A program made the translations under genes and the position numbers. Below are positions 54,760-64,000 of a stretch of DNA of 64,000 bases, in pieces (the stretch's first letter is position 1; the number at the start of each line of letters is the position of its first letter). Source of the stretch: Nocardia sp. NBC_01329 (GTDB lineage Bacteria > Actinomycetota > Actinomycetes > Mycobacteriales > Mycobacteriaceae); NCBI RefSeq assembly GCF_035956715.1, contig NZ_CP108381.1, forward strand, positions 2,170,001 through 2,234,000, read 5' to 3'. The notes below the pieces were generated by a model, which was not told the DNA's origin, searched no databases, and worked only from the letters and a program-made list of their open reading frames with translations.

Positions 54760-55659
54760 CTACTCCGGCACCTGATCGAGCAGTGAGATCAGGCTCGCGA
54801 GCAATCGCTTCCGCAGCGGCTCACCGCGGTTCGCGATCGCGGCCTGTTCGCGAACGTACTCGGCCCTCCCCGCGGGTGTTTCGATGCGGATGGGGTCGTA
54901 GCCGTGTTCACGGAGATCGTAAGGACTCGCCCGCATATCGAGTTCGCGGGCGTCGCGGGCCAGTGCGAAGCAGTCCAGCAGCAGATCCGAGGAGAGCAGC
55001 GGCGTCAGTTTGAAACCCCATTTGTACAGATCCATATTCGCGTGCAGGCAGCCCGGCTGTTCGCTGTCGATCTGACCGGCGCGGGTCAGCTGCCTGTTGT
55101 TGCGGGGGACCGCGGGCGGGGTGAAGAACCGGAACGCGTCGAAATGGGTGCAGCGCACCGGCATCGACTCGACCACCGCATCCGTGCCCGCGTCCCCGAG
55201 GCGCAGCGGTACCGCGTCGTGCCGGATCTCCCCGGTCCGGTACACCATCGCCCATTCGTGCAGGCCGAAACAGGACAACTGGGCGGGGCGGGAGGCGGTC
55301 GCGCGCAGCAGGCCCGCGATAAAGGACACGGTATCGGCGCGGACGCGCAGAAACTCCGGATCGGCGGTCGACACCGGTTCGGAAACCCCGTCCGGCGCCT
55401 CGATCCGGTGATATCCGCGCGAACCGGTGTACTCGGCGGCGCCGGCCAGCGCCACCCCGAAACCTGGATGCCAGCGACGCAGCTGTGCGGGCTTGTGGCC
55501 GTAATACGTGAACAGGAAATCGAGTACGGGATGTTTCGCCCCGGCGGCCCGTGCCCGCAGGTACGGGCCGACCAGGGCGTCGAGGCGGTCGCGATGGGTG
55601 GCCGCCCGCGACCGCCACTCCGCTTCGCTGAGCACCGAACGGACAGCCGCAGCTGTCAT
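54760..55659 (-). CDS. conserved actinobacterial protein of unknown function
   Basis: 299 residues, soluble. LSEAEWRSRAATHRDRLDAL, KHPVLDFLFTYYGHKPAQLR and LSCFGLHEWAMVYRTGEIRH are conserved in a family that I recall being labelled 3-methyladenine DNA glycosylase in some genomes; I see no helix-hairpin-helix to support that. Many His, Cys and Asp residues suggest a metal site. It starts within the stop of the CNNM gene (ATGA overlap), so is co-expressed with it. Confidence 0.7.
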   Translation of the reverse strand: MTAAAVRSVLSEAEWRSRAATHRDRLDALVGPYLRARAAGAKHPVLDFLFTYYGHKPAQLRRWHPGFGVALAGAAEYTGSRGYHRIEAPDGVSEPVSTADPEFLRVRADTVSFIAGLLRATASRPAQLSCFGLHEWAMVYRTGEIRHDAVPLRLGDAGTDAVVESMPVRCTHFDAFRFFTPPAVPRNNRQLTRAGQIDSEQPGCLHANMDLYKWGFKLTPLLSSDLLLDCFALARDARELDMRASPYDLREHGYDPIRIETPAGRAEYVREQAAIANRGEPLRKRLLASLISLLDQVPE

Positions 55660-56720
55660 TCGGCGACCCGGTGTGTGGTATCGCGGACGGTACCGACGAA
55701 CTCCTCGACGAGATCCTCGAGCGCGACGATGCCGACAGTGTTACCGCGCGCGTCCACCACCCGGCCGAGATGGCTGCTGGTGCGGCGCAGCCGGGCCAGC
55801 GCCTCGTAGAGCGTGGTGCCCATCAGCACGGTGGGCAGCGGCCGGATATCGGTCCGCGGGATCTCGGTGTTCGGACCGGCGGTTTCGTCGGAGACCTTGT
55901 CCAGCACATCCTTCACGTGCAGATAACCGACGAGGGAGCCGTCGAAGGCGCGGACCGGATACCGGGAGAACCCGGTTTCGGCGACCGCGTTCTCGATATC
56001 GCCGAGGGTGGTTCCGTGCGCGCGCAGCGGAATCGTCCGTACCTGCGCGAGCGGAACCATGACCTCGGCTACGAACCGCTCTCCGGTACCGAGCGCCTGA
56101 GTGAGCCGTCGGTGTTCCTCTTCGTCGAGCAGGCCCTCGGAACGGGATTCGCCGATCATCTCGGCCAGTTCGTCACTCGAGACCGCGGCCTCGAGTTCGT
56201 CCTTGGGTTCGATGCGCAGCATCCGCAGACTCAGATTGGCGGCGAAATTGTAGATCGCGATGAGCGGCCGGGCGATCCGCAGCCAGGCCAGATGCAACGG
56301 CACCAGCAGCAGCGCACTGCGTTCGGGTCCGGCCAACGCGATGTTCTTCGGGATCATCTCACCCAGCAGGATGTGCAGGATCACCACGATCGTCAGCGCC
56401 AGCACGAACGACACCGGATGCAACAGTGTCTCGGGTAGTCCGGCGAGCTCGAACGGATGCTCCAGCAGATGAGCCACCGCCGGTTCGCCGACCCGGCCGA
56501 GCAGGATCGAGCAGATGGTGATGCCCAGCTGGGCGGCGGCCAGCATCATGGACAGATTCTGCCCGGCCCGGATCACGGTGTCGGCGTTGCGTTTACCCTG
56601 GGCCGCCAGGGCCTCGAGCCGGTCGCGGCGCGCGGAGATCAATGCGAATTCGGCCGCCACGAAGAATGCGTTACCCGCCAGCAGGACCACGGTCAACGCC
56701 ACCCCGAAGAGGTCACCCAT
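55656..56720 (-). CDS. CNNM/CorC-family membrane protein, short form
   Basis: 354 residues: DUF21/CNNM membrane domain ([54 protein letters not shown]), then two CBS domains ([40 protein letters not shown]). It lacks the CorC_HlyC domain. Family members move Mg2+ or other cations. Counterpart of Rv1841c. Overlaps the 465-residue paralogue by eight bases. Confidence 0.9.
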   Translation of the reverse strand: MGDLFGVALTVVLLAGNAFFVAAEFALISARRDRLEALAAQGKRNADTVIRAGQNLSMMLAAAQLGITICSILLGRVGEPAVAHLLEHPFELAGLPETLLHPVSFVLALTIVVILHILLGEMIPKNIALAGPERSALLLVPLHLAWLRIARPLIAIYNFAANLSLRMLRIEPKDELEAAVSSDELAEMIGESRSEGLLDEEEHRRLTQALGTGERFVAEVMVPLAQVRTIPLRAHGTTLGDIENAVAETGFSRYPVRAFDGSLVGYLHVKDVLDKVSDETAGPNTEIPRTDIRPLPTVLMGTTLYEALARLRRTSSHLGRVVDARGNTVGIVALEDLVEEFVGTVRDTTHRVAE

Positions 56721-58110
56721 GGTGGACCTCCCGCCCGGCGGTCTGCTGTTCGCTCACGGCGATGGCCTCGGCGTCGGCCGGAACCAGCCGGACGCGGTCG
56801 ATCCGGCGCCCGTCCATCCGTTCCACCCGGGCCAGCCAGCCGCCTTGGCCGTCGCCGTGTCGCCGGTCGTGGCCGCGGCGCTGCGGCAGGACCACGGTAT
56901 CGCCGGTCACCGGGATCCGGCCCAGACAGGTGAGAACCAGACCGCCGAGGGTTTCGTATTCGCCCTCGGGGGCGATGTACCCGGTCGCCCGGGTCACCTC
57001 GTCGATCCGCAGCAGGCCGGAACAGTCCCAGCCGTCGGAGACCCGGCGTACCTCACGTTCCTCTTCGTCGTGCTCGTCGCGGACATCGCCGAGGATCTCC
57101 TCGATGATGTCCTCCATGGTGACCAGGCCCGCCGTGCCGCCGTACTCGTCGACGACCAGCGCGGCCTGCATCCCGTCGGCGCGAACCCGTTCCAGGACCT
57201 CATCGCCGTCCAGGCTGGCCGGAACCACCGCCACCGGCTGCGCGATCTGCGCCAGTCCCACACCCGCGCGGGTCGGCGCGGGATGAGTGAAGGCCTGTTT
57301 GACGTGCACGATGCCGAGTGTGTTGTCCAGGTCGCCGTCGATCACCGGGAACCGCGAGAAACCGGTGCGGGCCGCGGCAGCGAGCAGATCACCGATGGTG
57401 TCGGTGCGCTCGAGGGCTTCGATCTTGACCCGCGGTGTCATCAGTTCTTCGGCGCTGCGTTCGCCGAACTGCAGGGAGCGGTCCAGCAACTGCGCGGTGC
57501 GCTGATCGAGGGCGCCGTGCTGAGCCGAGGTGCGGACCAGCGATCCGAGCTCCTGCGGCGACCGCGCCGAACGCAGTTCCTCGGCGGGTTCCACACCGAA
57601 TCGGCGCACCGCCCAGTTGGCAGTGCCGTTGAGGAACTGGATCATCGGTTTGAACACCGCCGAGAACGCCACCATCGGCCCGGCGGTCGCGCGGGCGGTG
57701 GCCATCGGGGAGGCGATGGCGATGTTCTTGGGGACCAGTTCGCCGTAGATCATCGACAGCGAGGTCGCCAGGATCAACGCGAGGACCAGGGAGATACCGG
57801 TGACCGCGGAATCCGGGACCCCGAACAGGCCGAACAGCGGTTCGAGTAGCCGGGCCAGCACAGGCTCGGCGATATAACCGGTGATCAGCGTGGTGATGGT
57901 GATACCGAGCTGGGCGCCGGACAGTTGGAAGGACAGCGTGCGGTGTGCCTGCCGGACAGCGCGGGCCCGGACATCGCCGTCCCGGGCATGCGCTTCGACG
58001 GTACTGCGTTCCAGTGCTGTGAGCGAGAATTCCGCGGCGACGAACAATGCCGTGCCCGCGGTGAGCGCCACGAACCCGATGAGGCTGAGGACGGTGAGTG
58101 CGACGGCCAT
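56713..58110 (-). CDS. CNNM/CorC-family membrane protein, full form
   Basis: 465 residues. DUF21 domain ([54 protein letters not shown]), two CBS domains ([20 protein letters not shown]) and a C-terminal CorC_HlyC domain ([20 protein letters not shown]). Counterpart of Rv1842c; the two CNNM proteins probably work together in Mg2+ homeostasis. A structured leader lies upstream (58183-58253). Confidence 0.9.
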   Translation of the reverse strand: MAVALTVLSLIGFVALTAGTALFVAAEFSLTALERSTVEAHARDGDVRARAVRQAHRTLSFQLSGAQLGITITTLITGYIAEPVLARLLEPLFGLFGVPDSAVTGISLVLALILATSLSMIYGELVPKNIAIASPMATARATAGPMVAFSAVFKPMIQFLNGTANWAVRRFGVEPAEELRSARSPQELGSLVRTSAQHGALDQRTAQLLDRSLQFGERSAEELMTPRVKIEALERTDTIGDLLAAAARTGFSRFPVIDGDLDNTLGIVHVKQAFTHPAPTRAGVGLAQIAQPVAVVPASLDGDEVLERVRADGMQAALVVDEYGGTAGLVTMEDIIEEILGDVRDEHDEEEREVRRVSDGWDCSGLLRIDEVTRATGYIAPEGEYETLGGLVLTCLGRIPVTGDTVVLPQRRGHDRRHGDGQGGWLARVERMDGRRIDRVRLVPADAEAIAVSEQQTAGREVHHG

Positions 58111-58182
58111 ATCACCACCACCCGGCGGACATCGGAATCAGCGATGTGAACGGGGCCGGATGAGGGGGGAGGGTCGTGCAGC

Positions 58183-58253
58183 GGAGGACGCCGGGTCTGT
58201 CACCCGGCTCGATAGATGAGCCCTCCTGAGTGGCGCCCTCGGACGCGGGTGAC
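58183..58253 (-). promoter_or_regulatory. candidate structured leader RNA of the CNNM operon
   Basis: Within the untranslated stretch before 58110, GGAGG/CCTCC (58183-58187, 58222-58226) encloses two hairpins: CCGGGT/ACCCGG (58191-58196, 58202-58207) and CTC/GAG (58208-58210, 58218-58220). GTCACCC (58199-58205) can instead pair with GGGTGAC (58247-58253), so two exclusive folds exist. I could not match it to a known riboswitch class. Confidence 0.4.
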
Positions 58254-58373
58254 AACTGGATCCTTTCGTCCTGACGAATATGGTCGGCGGTCGCCGGCGA
58301 CTCTCATGCTACCGCGACCGTACGCGCGGGCGCACGGTCGCGGTGGCGGCGTCGTCCGGTGATGTGGCCGGGG

Positions 58374-61216
<2,843 letters not shown>

Positions 61217-61224
<8 letters not shown>

Positions 61225-62155
61225 GGAACAACCGGCTCAACTCGACCAGCCAGGGGATCGCGACGGCCAGGGTCGGTACCACCAGAATGGCGATCGAGGC
61301 GAGATAGGCGGCGCCGGCGATGCGGAAATCGCCCAGTGGACCGGCCAGCCGCTGGATGCGGATCAGGGTGCTGGGTCCGCCCACCGCCAGCGCGCCCTGC
61401 GGGGCGGTGGATTTCGAGCACGCCACCAGTGCCCTGGCCAGTGGTTTGGGACCGGTGACCTTGACCGCGGAATCGTCGGCGAGAAGTTCGATCAGCAGTT
61501 TCACGGAATCCAGCGCGGATTTGCTGCGGACGAACCGCGGGAAGGCCTCGTGCGCGGCGGTGAACGCCTCCAGCACCAGATCGTGCCGGGCTCGAAGATG
61601 GGACCGTTCATGGCTGAGGATGGCGGTGAGCTCCTGCTCGTTCAGATTGTCGAGGGTGCCGGCGCTCACCACGACCCGCCGCCGCAGCCCCGGCAGACAG
61701 TAGGCGATGGGTTCGGTGGACGAGAGCACCCGGATATCGGCGGCGCGCCGGACCGGGCCGCTCTGGTCGAGCAGATCCACCAGCATGCGGTGCTTGGCGC
61801 GGCGGCGGCGAGTGTGCACCCCTACCCGGATCGACGCGTACACGAGCCGGGCGCCGACCAACAGGGTGAGCATGAACACCGAAACGTAGGCCAGCCACAG
61901 CGGCAGACCCAGCGCATCGATCTCATCGGTGGGTTTGGTCGTGGGCCGGCCGTCGTGGCCGGGGACCAGGAGTTCGGCCGCGATGGCGAGCCCGGAGCTG
62001 AAAGCGCTGAGCACCGCGGCCAGCGCAATGGCTTGCCAGAGCACGAGGGCGGCGCGGGGCACGCGATAGGTCCAGGTCGCCCTGCTGAGCGATTCCGGTA
62101 CGGGACCGGCGAGAAGCAAGGCAAGTACGGCGAATGCCGGTGCTGCTGCGTTCAT
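61217..62155 (-). CDS. M56-family membrane metalloprotease (BlaR1-like, no sensor domain)
   Basis: 312 residues. About five membrane helices, with the zinc site HERSH in LSHERSHLRARHD and glutamate further on (ELLADDSAVK). It lacks the penicillin-binding sensor of staphylococcal BlaR1. Counterpart of Rv1845c. It follows blaI by 54 bp; by analogy it may cleave BlaI on a stress signal. Confidence 0.9.
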
Positions 62156-62209
62156 CGACTCTGCTCACTGCGTTGTGGGGCCAGGGTCCGAGGTCGGTCG
62201 CTGCGGGGG

Positions 62210-62587
62210 CTAGTTGTCCTCGGTTGCTTCGAGCTTAGCGAGTGCGTCCCGTAGGGCCGCGGCCTCGTCCTTGCCGACCTGCTCCACGAAGTGCACCAGG
62301 GCCGCGGCCCGGCTCCCGGCCTCGTCCGCCTGTTGCAGCGCGTCCATCATGAGACCGGCGACCAGCTCGTCGCGGGTGTGTACGGGAGCGTACCGGTGGG
62401 CGCGGTCGTCGCGCCGCTGTACCACCAGATTCTTCTTCGCGAGACGCTGCAGCACGGTCATCACCGTGGTGTACGCGAGTTCGCGGCGCGCCGACAGGGC
62501 CTCGTGGACCTGCCGGACCGTTTGTGGTTCATCGGTCGACCACAGTTGGTCCATAACCGCTTTCTCGAGCTCACCAAGTCCAGCCAT
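62210..62587 (-). CDS. blaI: BlaI/MecI-family repressor
   Basis: 125 residues, winged helix: GELEKAVMDQLWSTDEPQTV, then AYTTVMTVLQRLAKKNLVVQ, and a dimerising C-terminal helix. Counterpart of Rv1846c, which represses blaC and ATP synthase genes in M. tuberculosis. A matching operator stands at 62622-62638, 35 bp before its start, so autoregulation is likely. Confidence 0.94.
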   Translation of the reverse strand: MAGLGELEKAVMDQLWSTDEPQTVRQVHEALSARRELAYTTVMTVLQRLAKKNLVVQRRDDRAHRYAPVHTRDELVAGLMMDALQQADEAGSRAAALVHFVEQVGKDEAAALRDALAKLEATEDN

Positions 62588-62621
62588 CTCTTGATTTTAC
62601 GACGACAACGACGCTGTGCCG

Positions 62622-62638
62622 TACTACAGGGTGTCGTA
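62622..62638. promoter_or_regulatory. BlaI operator
   Basis: TACTACA-N3-TGTCGTA, imperfect dyad closely resembling the mycobacterial BlaI consensus TACTACA-N2-TGTAGTA (recalled). One mismatch in the right arm and one extra spacer base. Confidence 0.65.
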
Positions 62639-62790
62639 ACCGCGTGGGATAGATCATAGGTCGTGAGACACCGGATAGGCCGGATGCGTGGTGCGGGGTC
62701 CGGTGCCGGGGTGGTTGCGGGCGGGTGCGGCCGACACAAGGGAGCCCGGGGTCGTCACGGGCTCGTTACAACCTTGTTCGCGAGAAACAC

Positions 62791-62820
62791 TTGCTAGGTC
62801 TGGTAAGGCTAACCTATCTT
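62791..62820 (+). promoter_or_regulatory. promoter A with IdeR/DtxR iron box
   Basis: TTGCTA (-35, 62791-62796), 18-bp spacer, TATCTT (-10, 62815-62820). The 19-mer at 62799-62817 (TCTGGTAAGGCTAACCTAT) matches the iron-box consensus TTAGGTTAGGCTAACCTAA at 15 positions. IdeR bound with iron would cover the -10. Transcript would start near 62827. Confidence 0.8.
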
Positions 62821-62863
62821 TCGATCAAGTCGTTGCTGCGACGCCGATCTCGAGGAGGTTCGA

Positions 62864-63574
62864 ATGTCCGAACTGGCCACCACTGTGCGCATCCCCCGTC
62901 CGTACGAGGCGCCGTTCGGGTCGGCGTGTTCCCGGTTGCGGTCCCTGCAGCCGGAGCATCCGCGCGTCTACGCCGCCGCTGCCATGGCCGAACAGGGCAA
63001 GCGACGCTGGTGGGCGCTGTCGACAGGTCTGCGCGAGGGCCGGATCGAGCTGATGTACCGGCGGCACGCGGCGGAGATGATCAGCGCGACGGCCGCGTCG
63101 GAGGTGGTGGCGACTGCGTTCATCCATGCTGTGGTCGGTCGGGTCGCGGCGTTGTGGATCGCCGACGGCCGCGCCTGGGATCCCGGATTGGAGAATGTCT
63201 GGATCCATACCGACAACGACGGGGGCATCGACTGGGCCGGGCTGGCCGACACCACGATCCGCGTCGTGGCCGGCGATCCATTCGAAGGTGCGCCCGGGGT
63301 GGTGTCGCTGCCGTGTGAGCGGGCGATGTGGGTGTGGCTGGCCTATCGCTGCGAACCCTCGCTGCTGCTCGTGCAAGGCGCGCTGGCTCGGTGTGCGGGC
63401 CTGAGTCCGCGCCGCTTCTGGGCGCTGGTGGCCGAATCCGTCTCCGGCGCCACGACGTACGTCCCGGATCTGGCCCGCACCGATCCGGTGGCGGGTGCGC
63501 GGCGGGGGCAAGGATTGCTGATGGCGCTGGAAGATCGTGGGATGGCGATCCGGCGCGCCCAGCGTGTTGCTTAG
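62864..63574 (+). CDS. iron-regulated protein, possibly FhuF-like
   Basis: 236 residues, no signal peptide. The middle (ASEVVATAFIHAVVGRVAAL; MWVWLAYRCEPSLLLVQGAL) vaguely resembles the FhuF/siderophore ferric-reductase fold, but the C-terminal cysteine cluster that binds 2Fe-2S in FhuF is absent. ATG 62864 follows GAGGAGG. Its promoter has an iron box, so it is expected to be induced in iron starvation. It is flanked by a second iron-box promoter. Confidence 0.7.
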   Translation: MSELATTVRIPRPYEAPFGSACSRLRSLQPEHPRVYAAAAMAEQGKRRWWALSTGLREGRIELMYRRHAAEMISATAASEVVATAFIHAVVGRVAALWIADGRAWDPGLENVWIHTDNDGGIDWAGLADTTIRVVAGDPFEGAPGVVSLPCERAMWVWLAYRCEPSLLLVQGALARCAGLSPRRFWALVAESVSGATTYVPDLARTDPVAGARRGQGLLMALEDRGMAIRRAQRVA

Positions 63575-63596
63575 TTAGGTAAGCCTGGCCTATACT
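63567..63596 (+). promoter_or_regulatory. promoter B with second iron box, copy of promoter A
   Basis: TTGCTT (63567-63572), 18-bp spacer, TATACT (63591-63596). The 19-mer TTAGGTAAGCCTGGCCTAT (63575-63593) matches the iron-box consensus at 14 positions. Aligned base by base with promoter A, about 21 of 30 positions agree. The -35 overlaps the stop codon of the preceding gene. Confidence 0.75.
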
Positions 63597-63602
63597 CGAA
63601 AC

Positions 63603-63695
63603 CGGCGTACGGATCGCGCGAGAGTCCCGAGGGCTGCGGTGACCCCCGGTCCAATGCCCGCGGCGGGCCCCACCCTGAGGTGGGGCCCGCCGCTT
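63603..63695 (+). ncRNA. candidate iron-responsive small RNA
   Basis: About 90 nt lie between the predicted start of promoter B and a strong terminator. No plausible reading frame is present: the next gene starts 67 bp past the terminator. The layout recalls the IdeR-controlled mycobacterial sRNA MrsI; I cannot confirm sequence similarity. The 5' part (AAACCGGCGTACGG and CCCCCGG) would be single-stranded. Confidence 0.5.
63660..63693 (+). terminator. 15-bp hairpin terminator
   Basis: GCGGCGGGCCCCACC (63660-63674) and its exact complement (63679-63693) around CTGA, followed by a T-rich tail. Confidence 0.8.
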
Positions 63696-63761
63696 CGATT
63701 TCCACCCGTGACCGCCGGGCCCGCGCTCCTGACCCGGACTCGGCATGCGATCGTGGGAGCC

Positions 63762-64000
63762 ATGACCGAACAGCAGACCCGCCCCTCATCGGTGGCCGAT
63801 CTCAGCCCCGAGCAACTCAACGAGATCAGCAAGGGAACCTTCGCGGATCTGCTCGGTCTGCGCGTGACCGAGCTGGGGCCCGATCGCGTATGCGGGGTAT
63901 GGAACGTCACCCCGCAGCTGCACCAGCCCGCCGGCATCCAGAACGGCGGAGTGCTGTGCACCGTGGTGGAGACCCTCGCCAGCACCGGCGGCGCCGCCTG
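63762..64000 (+). CDS. PaaI-like thioesterase, 3' end outside the window
   Basis: 79 residues visible from ATG 63762 (GGGAG upstream). LGLRVTELGPDRVCGVWNVT and QPAGIQNGGVLCTVVETLAS are the start and central helix of the hotdog fold, with the substrate-contact Gly-Gly. Counterpart of Rv1847, which precedes the urease operon in M. tuberculosis. Confidence 0.88.
   Translation, partial: MTEQQTRPSSVADLSPEQLNEISKGTFADLLGLRVTELGPDRVCGVWNVTPQLHQPAGIQNGGVLCTVVETLASTGGAA

Overview
The window is about 70% GC. Genes are tightly packed, many stop/start codons overlap (ATGA, GTGA, TGATG), GTG and TTG starts are common, and several families are typical of Actinobacteria: WhiB, GarA, an XRE/DUF5753 + DUF397 pair, BlaI/M56, DUF2252 and IdeR-type iron boxes. 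It is most likely a chromosomal piece of a Nocardia-like member of the Mycobacteriales. From about 25 kb to the end, the gene order follows the M. tuberculosis block Rv1822-Rv1847 as I recall it (pgsA2, gcvH, garA, the Rv1828/Rv1829/Rv1830 trio, gcvP, a VWA protein, glcB, two CNNM proteins, guaB1, an M56 peptidase, blaI, a PaaI-like thioesterase). Lineage-specific genes are inserted between these.

Layout. 0-5 kb: end of leuA, a DinB-family remnant, an acyl-CoA dehydrogenase, an alpha/beta hydrolase and a TetR regulator with a second helix-turn-helix. 5-13 kb: sulfate activation (cysD, cysNC) downstream of an IclR gene, divergent from an operon of an Rv3531c-like protein, an SDR and a PAPS-type sulfotransferase, then a hotdog thioesterase. 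Three copies of an AGAACA(C/G)GTT box sit at the gene starts, so donor synthesis and donor use look co-regulated. 13-25 kb: thioredoxin, a truncated Ser/Thr kinase, IclR, a KSTD-like flavoprotein, heme oxygenase, ThrE exporter with a repeat-bearing tail, acyl-CoA oxidase, PAP2, NERD and DUF2252 proteins.

25-32 kb: glycine cleavage (gcvH, gcvP) around garA and two MerR cell-division regulators; a tandem glycine riboswitch precedes gcvP. 32-38 kb: a TetR/SnoaL pair divergent from an MDR-LLM-hydrolase operon, then a DctA carrier next to a frameshifted DctR remnant. 38-47 kb: VWA protein, HNH-WhiB operon, glcB, a quinone reductase, a HypX-like protein without visible hydrogenase genes, and an MHYT sensor. 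47-55 kb: accessory genes, including a four-gene amino-acid uptake/catabolism operon beside a serine-recombinase remnant. 55-64 kb: the conserved CNNM-guaB1-helicase-M56-blaI block, then an iron-box gene. Immediately after that gene the iron promoter is repeated and drives a short stretch ending in a strong hairpin, a candidate iron-responsive small RNA.

I saw no rRNA, tRNA, CRISPR array or intact insertion sequence. Comparisons with named M. tuberculosis genes are from memory, not from a search.
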